Part shown: positions 17,089 to 25,442 of the stretch, piece by piece
Numbering within the stretch: the first letter of the stretch is position 1
Layout of the letters: every line of letters starts with the position of its first letter
Position numbers and translations under genes: made by a program
Notes under the pieces: generated by a model
The model's input: the letters and a program-made list of their open reading frames with translations, nothing else
Databases searched by the model: none
Told to the model about the DNA's origin: nothing
From: Pelomonas sp052436255
GTDB lineage: Bacteria > Pseudomonadota > Gammaproteobacteria > Burkholderiales > Burkholderiaceae_C
Direction of reading: 5' to 3'
Assembly: GCA_052436255.1 (NCBI GenBank)
Contig: JBQVNP010000002.1
Span: 42,015-106,014 of the forward strand
Length of the DNA stretch: 64,000 bases

Positions 17089-18245
17089 GGCTTCGTCCCC
17101 GCATTGCCGGGCGGTCCAGGCGGCAAACCTTCCTCGCTCAGGCGCTGCAACCCAGCATCGGCATTGCTACGTTGAGGCGGCGACACGGCAGACAGCTTCA
17201 TCTGCAGGTCCAAGCCGCCGCGAGGTTGCCCATCCCGTGCCTCGGAGACTTGAGTAAACCACCCCCCCGCCTCCAGTCCCGCAATGACCTTGCTGCGCGA
17301 TACGTCAGCGGGCAGGTCGACCAGGACACGCACTTCCATGCCTTGGATGTCCGCTTCACGGACCAGACCCGTGCTGGGCAGCAGTCGAAGCAACTCCTCG
17401 AGCACTTCGAGAGGGCGCGGCGCCTGCAAATGCGCGATCAGTGCTGCACCCTCGTCTGCCGCGGCCAAGGCCTTGTCGCGTGCAGCCAGCACAGGGGCAA
17501 CGCCGACTTTGATCTCGGCGAGCGCTACCTGCGCCTGCCGACGTGAGTCGAAGCTCTCCCAAAGCGCTCGCGCTGACATCGCGCCGAAGCCGATCAGCAC
17601 CAGGGCCAAGATACCGGCCAGCCATTGCTCGCTGCCTTGCCCGCCCCGGCCGAGCTGATCGGCCGGAACAGGCAAGCGTCCAGGTTTTTGCCATGCGGGC
17701 GACTCGATCTCCGGGGCGGTACCGTCCGCCGCACCGGGCCAACCGGCCTGCCGTAAGAACAACGACCATTCTTGCGAGGACGGTCGAGTCGCCCACCACC
17801 GGGTGGTCCGCAAAATGCCTGCCTTCCAGGCCTGCCCCTCGAATCCGTCGAGCGCTCGCAACAGCCGCACCCCATGCGAGAACGGCTCTCGCGCCAGCGT
17901 TTCGGGCAACCAGACCGGACTCTTCACGCCGACCTGCTCAAGGCGCAGTCTCTCGATGGCAAATGCCTGCGCAACAGGCCCCTGCCAGCTGACCAGGTAG
18001 TGCGCATCCGGCAGCGGCTCCCAAGCGGCGATCTGCGCACGCAACGCCCCAAGTCGGTCCGCTTCGGGGAGCGCCGAAAGATCGAACGCGCGGTGACGGG
18101 CCACTGCGCGCGAGATCAAGGTGAGCCCTCGCGCTTGCGAGCCCTGCGCGCCCAACTCCAGCCGGTCACAAAGAAGGCGGGGCAGACGGAGCGGGTCGAG
18201 CGAGGTCTTTGCTCGCGTCAGGAAACTTGGCGGCTTGATGGGCAT
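17085..18245 (-). CDS. gspL: Type II secretion protein GspL
   Basis: 386 residues: a cytoplasmic actin-like domain (about 1-200), a membrane helix near residues 208-226 (LAGILALVLIGFGAMSA) and a periplasmic ferredoxin-like domain ending in a Pro-rich tail. GspL recruits the GspE ATPase and binds GspM. From the only good ATG (18245) the gene overlaps gspK by 80 bp, which is unusual when the other junctions overlap by about 4 bp; a later start such as TTG cannot be excluded. The identity follows from topology and order rather than strong sequence motifs. Confidence 0.82.
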   Translation of the reverse strand: MPIKPPSFLTRAKTSLDPLRLPRLLCDRLELGAQGSQARGLTLISRAVARHRAFDLSALPEADRLGALRAQIAAWEPLPDAHYLVSWQGPVAQAFAIERLRLEQVGVKSPVWLPETLAREPFSHGVRLLRALDGFEGQAWKAGILRTTRWWATRPSSQEWSLFLRQAGWPGAADGTAPEIESPAWQKPGRLPVPADQLGRGGQGSEQWLAGILALVLIGFGAMSARALWESFDSRRQAQVALAEIKVGVAPVLAARDKALAAADEGAALIAHLQAPRPLEVLEELLRLLPSTGLVREADIQGMEVRVLVDLPADVSRSKVIAGLEAGGWFTQVSEARDGQPRGGLDLQMKLSAVSPPQRSNADAGLQRLSEEGLPPGPPGNAGTKP

Positions 18246-19182
18246 CAGGAGCGGCGAATCGATCCGACCGGCGGATTTCTTGAATCAGCCAGGGCGCATA
18301 GGCCCCTGTCGGCAGAATCGACAGAGTGTATTCGACCGCCATCGGCAGCCCCGGGGCCCACAACTGCATGCGCACTTCGTTGCTGGCGTGGAAGAGCACA
18401 CTGTCATCTAGCGAAAAAGCGATGCCCGTCGCAGCAATCGCGGCCGTCGCATCAACAAAGGGTGACGTCTTTCTCAATCGGTCAAAGAGAATCCATTGAT
18501 CGGGCGACACCTTTGGCCAAAGGGTGCGAAGCAATTCCAATGGCGCGGTATTTGGATTGAACAAATCATTTCTTGTTAGGCTTGTCCACGGCAGTATTTG
18601 CTGACGCAACGGAGCATTTGCGGCCCAAACTGGCATCAATGCGGTTTCATCGACGGAAAGTATCCAGTCGTTCCGCGGCATCGCGAGGCCGGCCGAGGCG
18701 TAGTCGCGCGTCTCGGCACCGTTGAGGCGCTTTAACGAGTCGGTGTCGGTGTAGTCGAGCAGTACGTCAATCATCGCGCTCGCTTGATCTAGGGAAGCAC
18801 CCGCGCCTATCAGTGCTGAAAGCCACCGCTGGCGTTGAGGCACATTCAAAGAAAGCAGCCCGCGGGCGTCCTGTACTCGGATCCAGGCGCCGTTGCGCAT
18901 CTCGTAGCTTCGGTTGTCTAGCACCAGCGGCTGCTCATCAGCAAAACCTGACGACGCGAGACCGATTGGCCGCGTGCTCAGCCAGAACAAGGCGCGGGCC
19001 TTCCCACTTTCGACCAGCAGTCGGGCCTGCGCCAGGTTTTGCATCGCCAAGGCCTGTTCTCGCAGCGCATCCAAGCGCAACGCGAACCGCGCGGCAACAA
19101 AAGCCACCAGCGCAAGAGACGCGACAACGAAGATGAGGACGTAACCGCCCTGGCGAACGGAGGCTCCCGAGGCTCTCATCAA
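18166..19182 (-). CDS. gspK: Type II secretion minor pseudopilin GspK
   Basis: 338 residues. A prepilin-like N-terminus, RQGGYVLIFVVASLALVAF, has a Gly before the processed residue followed by a hydrophobic helix. The large periplasmic domain includes the T2SK segments LSLNVPQRQRW, LLDYTDTDSLKRLNGAE and NPNTAPLELL. GspK caps the pseudopilus tip with GspI and GspJ. The start overlaps gspJ by 4 bp. The 3' end runs 80 bp into gspL. Confidence 0.9.
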   Translation of the reverse strand: MMRASGASVRQGGYVLIFVVASLALVAFVAARFALRLDALREQALAMQNLAQARLLVESGKARALFWLSTRPIGLASSGFADEQPLVLDNRSYEMRNGAWIRVQDARGLLSLNVPQRQRWLSALIGAGASLDQASAMIDVLLDYTDTDSLKRLNGAETRDYASAGLAMPRNDWILSVDETALMPVWAANAPLRQQILPWTSLTRNDLFNPNTAPLELLRTLWPKVSPDQWILFDRLRKTSPFVDATAAIAATGIAFSLDDSVLFHASNEVRMQLWAPGLPMAVEYTLSILPTGAYAPWLIQEIRRSDRFAAPDAHQAAKFPDASKDLARPAPSAPPSL

Positions 19183-19793
19183 GGAAGCTTCTCTATCTCA
19201 ACCCGCTTGCCCAAGCTCTGCGCCGACGCTTGCATGGCTGCGACAACGAGCGCAGAGTCAGCGGCACAGTGCACTGCAATAGCTTTCGGTAGAAGCGGTG
19301 TATTGGGGAGCTGAGACGACGACCATTCACGCATCCACGCGCCACTCTGGTCCATATAGCTGAAGTGCCCCGTATCTCCGCTCCAGCGAGCCAGGACGGC
19401 GGTCTGTACGCGCTTTTCCGCCGAGCCCACCTCCATGACGAGCTCCGTCTGATTGGTGGACGCGTTATAGGTCATCACGAGGGCGAACGGCATCGGCCCA
19501 GCCGGCTCGACCAGCGGCAAAAGGCTACTGACGCCCTGCAGCCTGCGAGGGCCGCCTCGCGCTTCGTCGGGCGTGCCTGGTATGCCAGCCCGCAAACCTT
19601 CGAGGGACTGCTGCAGCCAGAGTTCATGCAGACTCTCCATCCGAGCCTCCAACTGCCCGGTGCCCAGCCGCCGTTCGATCTGCCCTAACTGAAAGAGTCC
19701 TTCGGACATTAGCGTTGCCACCATGGTCGCGATGACCAAGGTGATCAGCATCTCCAGGAGCGTCAATCCACGCTGCCCCCAACATTCGGTCAC
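19179..19793 (-). CDS. gspJ: Type II secretion minor pseudopilin GspJ
   Basis: 204 residues. The prepilin signal QRGLTLLEMLITLVIATMV has the Gly cleavage site and Glu+5. The rest is a single globular periplasmic domain. GspJ forms the pseudopilus tip complex with GspI and GspK. It overlaps gspI and gspK by 4 bp on each side, showing translational coupling. Processing would need a prepilin peptidase (GspO/PilD), which is not in this window. Confidence 0.88.
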   Translation of the reverse strand: MTECWGQRGLTLLEMLITLVIATMVATLMSEGLFQLGQIERRLGTGQLEARMESLHELWLQQSLEGLRAGIPGTPDEARGGPRRLQGVSSLLPLVEPAGPMPFALVMTYNASTNQTELVMEVGSAEKRVQTAVLARWSGDTGHFSYMDQSGAWMREWSSSQLPNTPLLPKAIAVHCAADSALVVAAMQASAQSLGKRVEIEKLP

Positions 19794-20227
19794 GGCATGT
19801 CTTCCCGTCGCCTCGGCTGAACAGCCAGCGCGTTCAGCCCGGGCTGCTCGATACTGAATTCGACACGCGTGGCCGTCGACTCCTCCGTGCCCACGACATC
19901 AAGCCGGTACAAACCGACCTCCCAGATCGGGCTCTTGCTTCCGGCGAACGGCAGGCTGTAGCGCATTGGTTCGATGAGTTCCGATGTCCAACGAATGCGC
20001 ACCGCACCAACACGCCTCTCACCCTTGGGCTCAACAAACGGGTTGATGTTGGTCACCAGTCCCACTGCCTTCAGTTGTAGCGCTGCGCGGGCCTGCGCGT
20101 CCTCAATACGCCTGACGTCCCCCAGGCTTTGGCCAATCCAGGCGAACAAGGCCAACCCGGCGCTGGCGAGGATGACCAGTGCGACGATCGCCTCCAGCAG
20201 ACCGAAGCCGCGTCCGTGCGATTTCAT
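19790..20227 (-). CDS. gspI: Type II secretion minor pseudopilin GspI
   Basis: 145 residues. The leader MKSHGRGFGLLEAIVALVIL carries the prepilin cleavage site (G before F) and Glu+5 within FGLLEAIVAL, followed by a short beta domain. The position between gspH and gspJ and the length fit GspI, which nucleates the tip complex. It begins 11 nt after gspH and overlaps gspJ by 4 bp. Confidence 0.86.
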   Translation of the reverse strand: MKSHGRGFGLLEAIVALVILASAGLALFAWIGQSLGDVRRIEDAQARAALQLKAVGLVTNINPFVEPKGERRVGAVRIRWTSELIEPMRYSLPFAGSKSPIWEVGLYRLDVVGTEESTATRVEFSIEQPGLNALAVQPRRREDMP

Positions 20228-20238
20228 ACCCGGCGGCT

Positions 20239-20646
20239 TCAGTCCTGCACGTCGCCAGTGACCGCCATGACGCGCCAGACTTCCGGCGGTGCACCAGGCC
20301 TGCCGAATCGAATCTCAGTTGGGCTTGCAGCGCCCGTAGGTCCATAGCGCAATGGCGTTGATAGATGAATCACCACGTCGGCGGGAATCTCCGGTACGAG
20401 TGCTCTCACCGAAGGCGCGTCCAGCTGCAAGGCCCGTCCTTCATGGAAAGCCCGCAGGGGCAGACCCAGCAACTGTGCGCGCAGGTCGCCCTGCCATGCA
20501 CGCTGCCGGGCGGCGTCCAGCCACCGCGCCCCCGCAGGCGCGACGAGCCCGGCAGCCAGGGCTAGCAAGACAAGGACTACAAGAATCTCCAGCAAGGTAA
20601 AGCCGCGAAACGCGTGCGCCTCACTGGGCTGGAGACGGTTGCTCAC
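20239..20646 (-). CDS. gspH: Type II secretion minor pseudopilin GspH
   Basis: 135 residues. RGFTLLEILVVLVLLALAAG is a canonical prepilin signal with Glu+5. The C-terminal domain includes the GspH-like segment TPLRYGPTGAASPTEIRFG. It overlaps gspG by 4 bp. GspH joins the tip of the pseudopilus to its GspG shaft. Confidence 0.88.
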   Translation of the reverse strand: MSNRLQPSEAHAFRGFTLLEILVVLVLLALAAGLVAPAGARWLDAARQRAWQGDLRAQLLGLPLRAFHEGRALQLDAPSVRALVPEIPADVVIHLSTPLRYGPTGAASPTEIRFGRPGAPPEVWRVMAVTGDVQD

Positions 20647-21110
20647 TGTACAGCCGGAAGCACGCCCACGTCAGCTGCGTCACCCGTACCGCCGCGCTTG
20701 CTGTCGCCGCCGAGCGAAAACAACGCAAAGGGCTGACCGTCAGTGCCGGGAAGGGCATATTGATAAGGCTGGCCCCAAGGATCCTCGGGTAGCGCTCCGT
20801 CAAGATACGGCCCGCGCCAGCGGCTGGCCAACGTCGGCTCGGCCGGAGGCTTCGTTAGCAACGCAAGCCCCTCTTCGGGCAGCGGATACCGCCCGATGTC
20901 GAGACGCAGGCTTTCCACTGCACCCCGGAGCATCTTGGCCTGCGTAATCGCCGCAGTGACCTTCGATTGATCGACCTTGCTGAACAAGCGAGGCCCAACC
21001 AGCCCGGCCAGCAAGCCAATAATCACAAGCACAACGAGCATCTCAAGCAGGGTGAAGCCGGCGGATACGGCCAGTCGTTGAAGTAGCCCACCCTTGAACA
21101 TTCGGGTCAT
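20643..21110 (-). CDS. gspG: Type II secretion major pseudopilin GspG
   Basis: The start is set at the ATG at 21110 (MTRMFKGGLL), about 24 nt downstream of the expected initiation point of a TAAAAT box; an ATG at 21122 would leave almost no leader. The prepilin signal is AGFTLLEMLVVLVIIGLLAG. The major pseudopilin domain has DIGRYPLPEEGL, YLDGALPEDPWGQPYQY and SLGGDSKRGG with the calcium-site region of GspG. It builds the shaft of the pseudopilus. It is first in the leftward T2SS operon and is separated from the upstream exported-protein gene by a terminator. Confidence 0.93.
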   Translation of the reverse strand: MTRMFKGGLLQRLAVSAGFTLLEMLVVLVIIGLLAGLVGPRLFSKVDQSKVTAAITQAKMLRGAVESLRLDIGRYPLPEEGLALLTKPPAEPTLASRWRGPYLDGALPEDPWGQPYQYALPGTDGQPFALFSLGGDSKRGGTGDAADVGVLPAVQ

Positions 21111-21140
21111 CTGGAAATCCATGAACGCTGAAGCGGTCGA

Positions 21141-21146
21141 ATTTTA
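21141..21146 (-). promoter_or_regulatory. Candidate -10 box for the gsp operon
   Basis: TAAAAT lies within ACTAAAATTCG on the minus strand, between the terminator of the upstream gene and gspG. It closely resembles boxes in front of lysS and ychF. No clear -35 hexamer is seen at 17 nt. Since a terminator precedes gspG, the operon needs its own promoter in this 75-nt gap. Confidence 0.4.
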
Positions 21147-21183
21147 GTTGGGGACTTTCAAAGCGAACCTGCGGTGCACAAAC

Positions 21184-21208
21184 AAAAAGGGCGCCCGAAG
21201 GCGCCCTT
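21184..21208 (-). terminator. Rho-independent terminator after the exported-protein gene
   Basis: A perfect 9-bp stem (AAGGGCGCC / GGCGCCCTT) closes a UUCG loop on the minus-strand transcript and runs into a T-rich tract. It lies 17 nt after the stop of the 21225-22637 gene and so separates that gene from the gsp operon. Confidence 0.85.
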
Positions 21209-21224
21209 GACCACTGTCAAATGA

Positions 21225-22637
21225 TCAGTTTGTGCCCGGACGCAGCAGCGGGTAGGACGAAGTGTCAGTCACAACGCCGGTCGTCGGATCATAAGTGTAC
21301 GAGTTGTACACGCCCGAAATCTTGTTGTTCGGGGCAGCGATGATGAACTTGAGGGCGAAGCGAGTCTTCGCGGCGCTCAACGACGGGCAGACCGTCTTTG
21401 CGTCGATGAACAACTGCTTGCCAGCCTTGAGCATAAAGTCGGTGGTGCCGGCGGTGCACGTCACACCGTCTTCGGTGATTGCCGAAGCCACCACAGAAGC
21501 ATCGGCCGAGTGCTGGCTCGTCAACACGGCACGGTTGCCATTAGTAGTCGGGCCGTAAATCGACGCAAACGGGGCTTGCAGTTCCGTACCGTCGCGGTCG
21601 ATGGTACCGATCGTGGCAGCAGCGATGTCGGCAGTGGTCGCAGCTGTTGCAGCGGTCACGTCAAGCATTGCAGTCACCGACTGGGCCGTAACTGCGGTGT
21701 TACCGGTCACGACATAGCACAGGGCACGCGTTGTGTCAGCCTGGCCAGTCACGGGCAACGTGAACGATGCCGTTGTCTTGCCAGCATTCAGAGTCTGGGC
21801 GGTGAAATTGGTCGCGCAGTCGTCAGTAGACGTGCTCAACGAGCCAGCAGCGCCGAAATCGCCGACGAACGTGACCTTGGTAGTTGCCTGGACCAAATCT
21901 TCAAGCTGCACTTGCGTGCCGGCCGTGTTCAACACACCAGTCACCACACCATAGGTGAACGAACCGATACGGGCGGTCAGGACGTCAGCGGTCGCGGGGG
22001 TCGCGCCGGTGGTGGTGCCAGCGGTGAACTTCTTGAACGACTGCTCAACGGACGCCGTCGTGTTATTGGTCGTCAGCGTGAACTTGATACCCGTCGCAAA
22101 CTTCAACAGGTCGCCAAAGTTCCTGTACAACCAGGTCGAGGTGGCGTTAGCCACTGCAGCCACGGCAGTCTCGTACAACGAATACGTCGCGACGACGTTC
22201 GCAGCATTGCCGTTAGTCACATGGAGCGCGGGCAACGTGATCGTCACAGCATCGCTTTGAGCATGGCCTGCGGGGGCTGCAGTGACCTGGTAAATCACGT
22301 AACCGTCGCCAATTGCACCGCCCTGGACGACGATGCTGTTCGCAAACGCAAGCGTGCCGTTGACTACGTCGCCACCTGCTGCTGCAGCTGCCAGCTTAGC
22401 GCCGCCGAGGTCAACACGAATATAGCGGTCTTGACCACCACTGACGCCAAAGCCCAGCTTGGTCGTGATGGTCTGGCCGGCAGCGATTGCGACACCGGGA
22501 GCCACCGAGCTGTAGTTCAACTCCTTGGCAAACGTACCGGTCGTCACGGCCGTGTCAAGGTTGACCGAGGCAAACGCTCCGCCGCCAACCAGCGCACCGA
22601 TCGCCAGAGCGGTCGCCTTAAACACAAATTTTTTCAT
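21225..22637 (-). CDS. Exported Ala/Thr-rich protein of unknown function, possibly surface-layer-like
   Basis: 470 residues from the ATG with GGAG about 9 nt upstream. The signal peptide MKKFVFKATALAIGALVGGG ends AFASVN. The mature protein is rich in Ala, Thr, Val and Gly, poor in charge, with many short beta-prone segments and only a few Cys. No enzyme motif was recognised. It has its own promoter-like sequence (22712-22742) and a strong terminator, so it may be expressed alone at a high level. Its place directly ahead of the T2SS operon makes it a candidate T2SS substrate, and the composition resembles surface-layer proteins. Both ideas are inference. Confidence 0.75.
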   Translation of the reverse strand: MKKFVFKATALAIGALVGGGAFASVNLDTAVTTGTFAKELNYSSVAPGVAIAAGQTITTKLGFGVSGGQDRYIRVDLGGAKLAAAAAGGDVVNGTLAFANSIVVQGGAIGDGYVIYQVTAAPAGHAQSDAVTITLPALHVTNGNAANVVATYSLYETAVAAVANATSTWLYRNFGDLLKFATGIKFTLTTNNTTASVEQSFKKFTAGTTTGATPATADVLTARIGSFTYGVVTGVLNTAGTQVQLEDLVQATTKVTFVGDFGAAGSLSTSTDDCATNFTAQTLNAGKTTASFTLPVTGQADTTRALCYVVTGNTAVTAQSVTAMLDVTAATAATTADIAAATIGTIDRDGTELQAPFASIYGPTTNGNRAVLTSQHSADASVVASAITEDGVTCTAGTTDFMLKAGKQLFIDAKTVCPSLSAAKTRFALKFIIAAPNNKISGVYNSYTYDPTTGVVTDTSSYPLLRPGTN

Positions 22638-22939
22638 TCGGTGAACTCCACAAGGGTTATGGAAAGAGATCGATGATTCGCGAATCACACGCGTTTACAA
22701 CACGCCGCGGCATTCTAGACCCCGTTTTCAAGCGGTTGTCAATCAAACGCCCCATCTCGGGGAAAACACGTGATCTTACGAGAGCCTGCGGCCGGTCAGC
22801 TTTAGCCGTACAGCAGTCAAACGATGGTAGCGGTTGCGTTTCATATCGACCACGTCGTCGCAAAGTCTTTCGTTGCCAGAGCGAGACATTCAACACGTAA
22901 ACGTCCTACGCGCTGGGCCTGAGCCAACGAAGCGCCGGG
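22638..22939. other. 302-bp intergenic region
   Basis: Apart from the promoter-like element at 22712-22742 and the ribosome-binding site for the exported-protein gene, I see no gene here. The short palindrome near 22937-22950 lacks a T-run and is not called a terminator. The region follows the end of the CapD-like gene, which is read in the same direction. Confidence 0.6.
22712..22742 (-). promoter_or_regulatory. Sigma-70-like promoter of the exported-protein gene
   Basis: On the minus strand a perfect TTGACA (22737-22742) is followed after 19 nt by TAGAAT (22712-22717), 5 of 6 matches to the -10 consensus. An overlapping TCTAGA gives a 17-nt spacer. The -10 box lies about 75 nt upstream of the ATG at 22637. 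The spacing is slightly long if TAGAAT is used, hence moderate confidence. Confidence 0.6.
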
Positions 22940-24832
22940 CTAAACAGCCCTGGATGAGCTGGCTGAGCCGGCTGTGTACTCCACACCGAGCAAGGACCAA
23001 AGAACTCGCCTGATTTCGCCGTCCCTCTGTGGTGAATTTTCACCTTGCAAATTTCGCAACCAGTCAGCGACTAGCGCATGGCGTGACCCATCGTCTAGCC
23101 GCGCGATGAGCAGCCGCTCCACAGAGGTAGGAATCACTGCGTCGGCATCGGCGAGAAGCTCTTCATGGAGTTTTTCCCCAGGGCGCAGGCCAACATAGCT
23201 TAGTTGGATGTCATTCTCATCATGGCCTGACATTCTTATCAGGTCCTTGGCCAGATCGGAAATGCGCACGGGTTCGCCCATGTCGAGAACGAAGACTTGC
23301 CCACCTTCGCCCAGCGCCGCAGCCTGAACGACCAGCCGCGCGGCCTCAGGGATGGTCATGAAATAACGCGTGATGTCTGGGTGCGTGACCGTGACCGGAC
23401 CGCCCCGGGCGATCTGCTCCTTAAATTTTGGAATTACGCTCCCGCTGGAACCAAGCACGTTGCCGAAACGCACGGCCATGAACCGCGTGGCGTGCCCCTG
23501 CGCTGCCATGTGGCTGATGACCAGTTCGGCAGCGCGTTTGGTGGCACCCATAACATTGGTCGGATTGACGGCCTTGTCGGTGCTGATCAGTACGAACCGC
23601 TCTGCACAAGCCTGGGCAGCGGCGACGCAGACGTTGTAGGTACCCAACACGTTGTTGCGAAGGCAGGCCGCCGCGTTGCCCACCTCCATCAGTGGCACGT
23701 GTTTGTAGGCGGCAGCGTGGAAGACCACCTGGGGGCTATGTGCGCCGAAGGTTGCGTGCAGGTGGTTCAGATCCTTCACGTCGCCGATCAGGCGCACCAG
23801 GGACAGTTGGGGGAAGTGTTCGCTCAATTCCTGTTCGATTTGGTAGAGCGCGATTTCGCTTAGCTCGTACAACACGAGTTGCTGAGGTCCATAGCGAGCC
23901 ACCTGCCGACAAAGCTCGCTACCGATGCTGCCGCCCGCCCCCGTGACCAGCACGACCTTGCCGCTGAGCGCCTCACTAATGCCAGCCTCGTCTAACTGCA
24001 CCGGGGGACGGCCGAGCAAGTCCTCCGGCTCGACGTCGCGCACCTCGTTAACCCGCCGGCCAGCCAGCAATTCGCTGCTGCTGGGCACGGTCAGCACCGG
24101 CAGGCCGATAGCGCCGGCCAGGTCGAATGCGCGGCGGCGCTGCTGGACCGTGGAGGCGGGCATGGCCACGATCAGGTGGGTGACACCATGCAACTCGGCG
24201 AGCCGCCCCAGCTGCGCCAGCTCGCCCAGCACCGGCAGCCCCGCCACTCGCCCGCCGTGCTTGGCCGGGTCGTCGTCCAGAAAACCGACCACGACCCAGC
24301 CCTGGCTGTGCTGGATGCCCGCCACCAGCAGCCTACCCGCGTCGCCGGCGCCCATCACCAGTGCGCGCCGTTGTTGCTGCGCAGTGCCGCTGATCTGCCC
24401 GCGCATGTGCTCGTAGAGCATGCGGTACACCATGCGCATCATGGCCATCAGCATCAACGTGAACAGGGGATGCAGCGCGAGCACGGCGCGAGGGATTTCG
24501 CGCAAATGTCCCATAAGCACCGCCGTCGCTGCGATCAGGCCGGCCAGCAGGCATGCCACGGCCAGACGCTTGACCTCGCCGAAGCCGGAGAAACGCCACA
24601 TGCCCTTGGGCACGCGCAGCACCCCCAGCACCAACGCGTAGATCGCAAGCAGGCCGAGCAGCACCCAGGCGTCGTAGCCCGGGCGCGCAGTGAACCAGCG
24701 CTCAAAGCCGAGGCGGAACAGGTAGGTCGCCTGCCAGCCGATGGCGACAATGAGGACATCCAGCAACAAGGCCAACGCCTCGCGATGCGGGCGCAGTCGC
24801 ATGAGCAGGGTCTCGAGCAGTTGCCAAGTCAT
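22940..24832 (-). CDS. Membrane-anchored UDP-HexNAc 4,6-dehydratase (CapD/WbpM/PglF family)
   Basis: 630 residues. About four membrane helices lie in residues 20-135. A first Rossmann domain follows (VMGAGDAGRLLVAGIQ). The catalytic extended SDR domain begins LVTGAGGSIGSELCRQ. It contains FHAAAYKHVPLMEVG and LISTDKAVNPTNVMGATKR, in which Met replaces the SDR Tyr ahead of the catalytic Lys, as in WbpM, CapD and PglF. These enzymes convert UDP-GlcNAc to the 4-keto-6-deoxy sugar. The aminotransferase and initiating transferase just upstream suggest a diamino-trideoxy sugar such as UDP-QuiNAc4N. Full-length and intact. Confidence 0.9.
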   Translation of the reverse strand: MTWQLLETLLMRLRPHREALALLLDVLIVAIGWQATYLFRLGFERWFTARPGYDAWVLLGLLAIYALVLGVLRVPKGMWRFSGFGEVKRLAVACLLAGLIAATAVLMGHLREIPRAVLALHPLFTLMLMAMMRMVYRMLYEHMRGQISGTAQQQRRALVMGAGDAGRLLVAGIQHSQGWVVVGFLDDDPAKHGGRVAGLPVLGELAQLGRLAELHGVTHLIVAMPASTVQQRRRAFDLAGAIGLPVLTVPSSSELLAGRRVNEVRDVEPEDLLGRPPVQLDEAGISEALSGKVVLVTGAGGSIGSELCRQVARYGPQQLVLYELSEIALYQIEQELSEHFPQLSLVRLIGDVKDLNHLHATFGAHSPQVVFHAAAYKHVPLMEVGNAAACLRNNVLGTYNVCVAAAQACAERFVLISTDKAVNPTNVMGATKRAAELVISHMAAQGHATRFMAVRFGNVLGSSGSVIPKFKEQIARGGPVTVTHPDITRYFMTIPEAARLVVQAAALGEGGQVFVLDMGEPVRISDLAKDLIRMSGHDENDIQLSYVGLRPGEKLHEELLADADAVIPTSVERLLIARLDDGSRHALVADWLRNLQGENSPQRDGEIRRVLWSLLGVEYTAGSASSSRAV

Positions 24833-24845
24833 CGGAAGTGGATTG

Positions 24846-25442
24846 TCAGCGGTGCGCTAGGCGGGCCAGCGTCGCGACGATCAGGCGCAGGTCGGTCGCC
24901 AAGTTGGCGGTCGCCGTGTAATCGGCGGAGATCCGCAGCTTGGCAGGCAGCACGACCTCGCAATATTCGCGCTCGGGGTCGGCGGCCTTGGCCAGCAACT
25001 CGGCCTCGTGGCTGAAAGCCAGCGACGCCGGGTCGGTGATGCCCGGGCGTACAGACAGCACGCGCTCGCGCAGGTCGGCCGGATAGAGCGCCACATACTG
25101 CGGCAGCTCCGGCCTCGGGCCCACGAGGCTCATGGCGCCGCGCAGCACGTCCCAGAGCTGCGGCAGCTCGTCGAGCTTGGTCTGGCGCAGCCAGTGCCCC
25201 GAACGCGTGATGCGCGGGTCGGCCCCGACCGTGATGACCGGCCCGGGCTCGACGCGCATGGTGCGGAACTTGTGGATGGTGAAGGGCTGGCCGAAGCGGC
25301 CCACACGCAGCTGGCGGAACAGCGCCGGGCCGGGCGAGTCCAGCTTGACCCAGAGGGCGGCCAGGACCAGCAGCGGACCGAGGACCAGCAGCCCCAGGCC
25401 CGAGCAGATCACGTCGAAAAGGCGTTTGCCCACCTCATTCAA
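24846..25442 (-). CDS. Initiating sugar phosphotransferase (PglC-like, bacterial sugar transferase)
   Basis: 198 residues, the short monotopic form. N-terminal KRLFDVICSGLGLLVLGPLL is the re-entrant membrane helix. Then come LFRQLRVGRFGQPF, IHKFRTM, TRSGHWLRQTKLDELPQL with the catalytic Asp-Glu pair, and MSLVGPRPELP. It transfers a sugar-1-phosphate from a UDP-sugar to undecaprenyl phosphate and so starts glycan assembly. It overlaps the aminotransferase gene by 4 bp and precedes the dehydratase, matching the PglC-PglE-PglF trio of bacillosamine-type loci. Confidence 0.9.
   Translation of the reverse strand: MNEVGKRLFDVICSGLGLLVLGPLLVLAALWVKLDSPGPALFRQLRVGRFGQPFTIHKFRTMRVEPGPVITVGADPRITRSGHWLRQTKLDELPQLWDVLRGAMSLVGPRPELPQYVALYPADLRERVLSVRPGITDPASLAFSHEAELLAKAADPEREYCEVVLPAKLRISADYTATANLATDLRLIVATLARLAHR

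Noticed and set aside
22937..22950. Short hairpin at the end of the CapD-like gene as a terminator
   Set aside because: The stem is only 5 bp, includes the stop codon and has no T-run on the minus strand.
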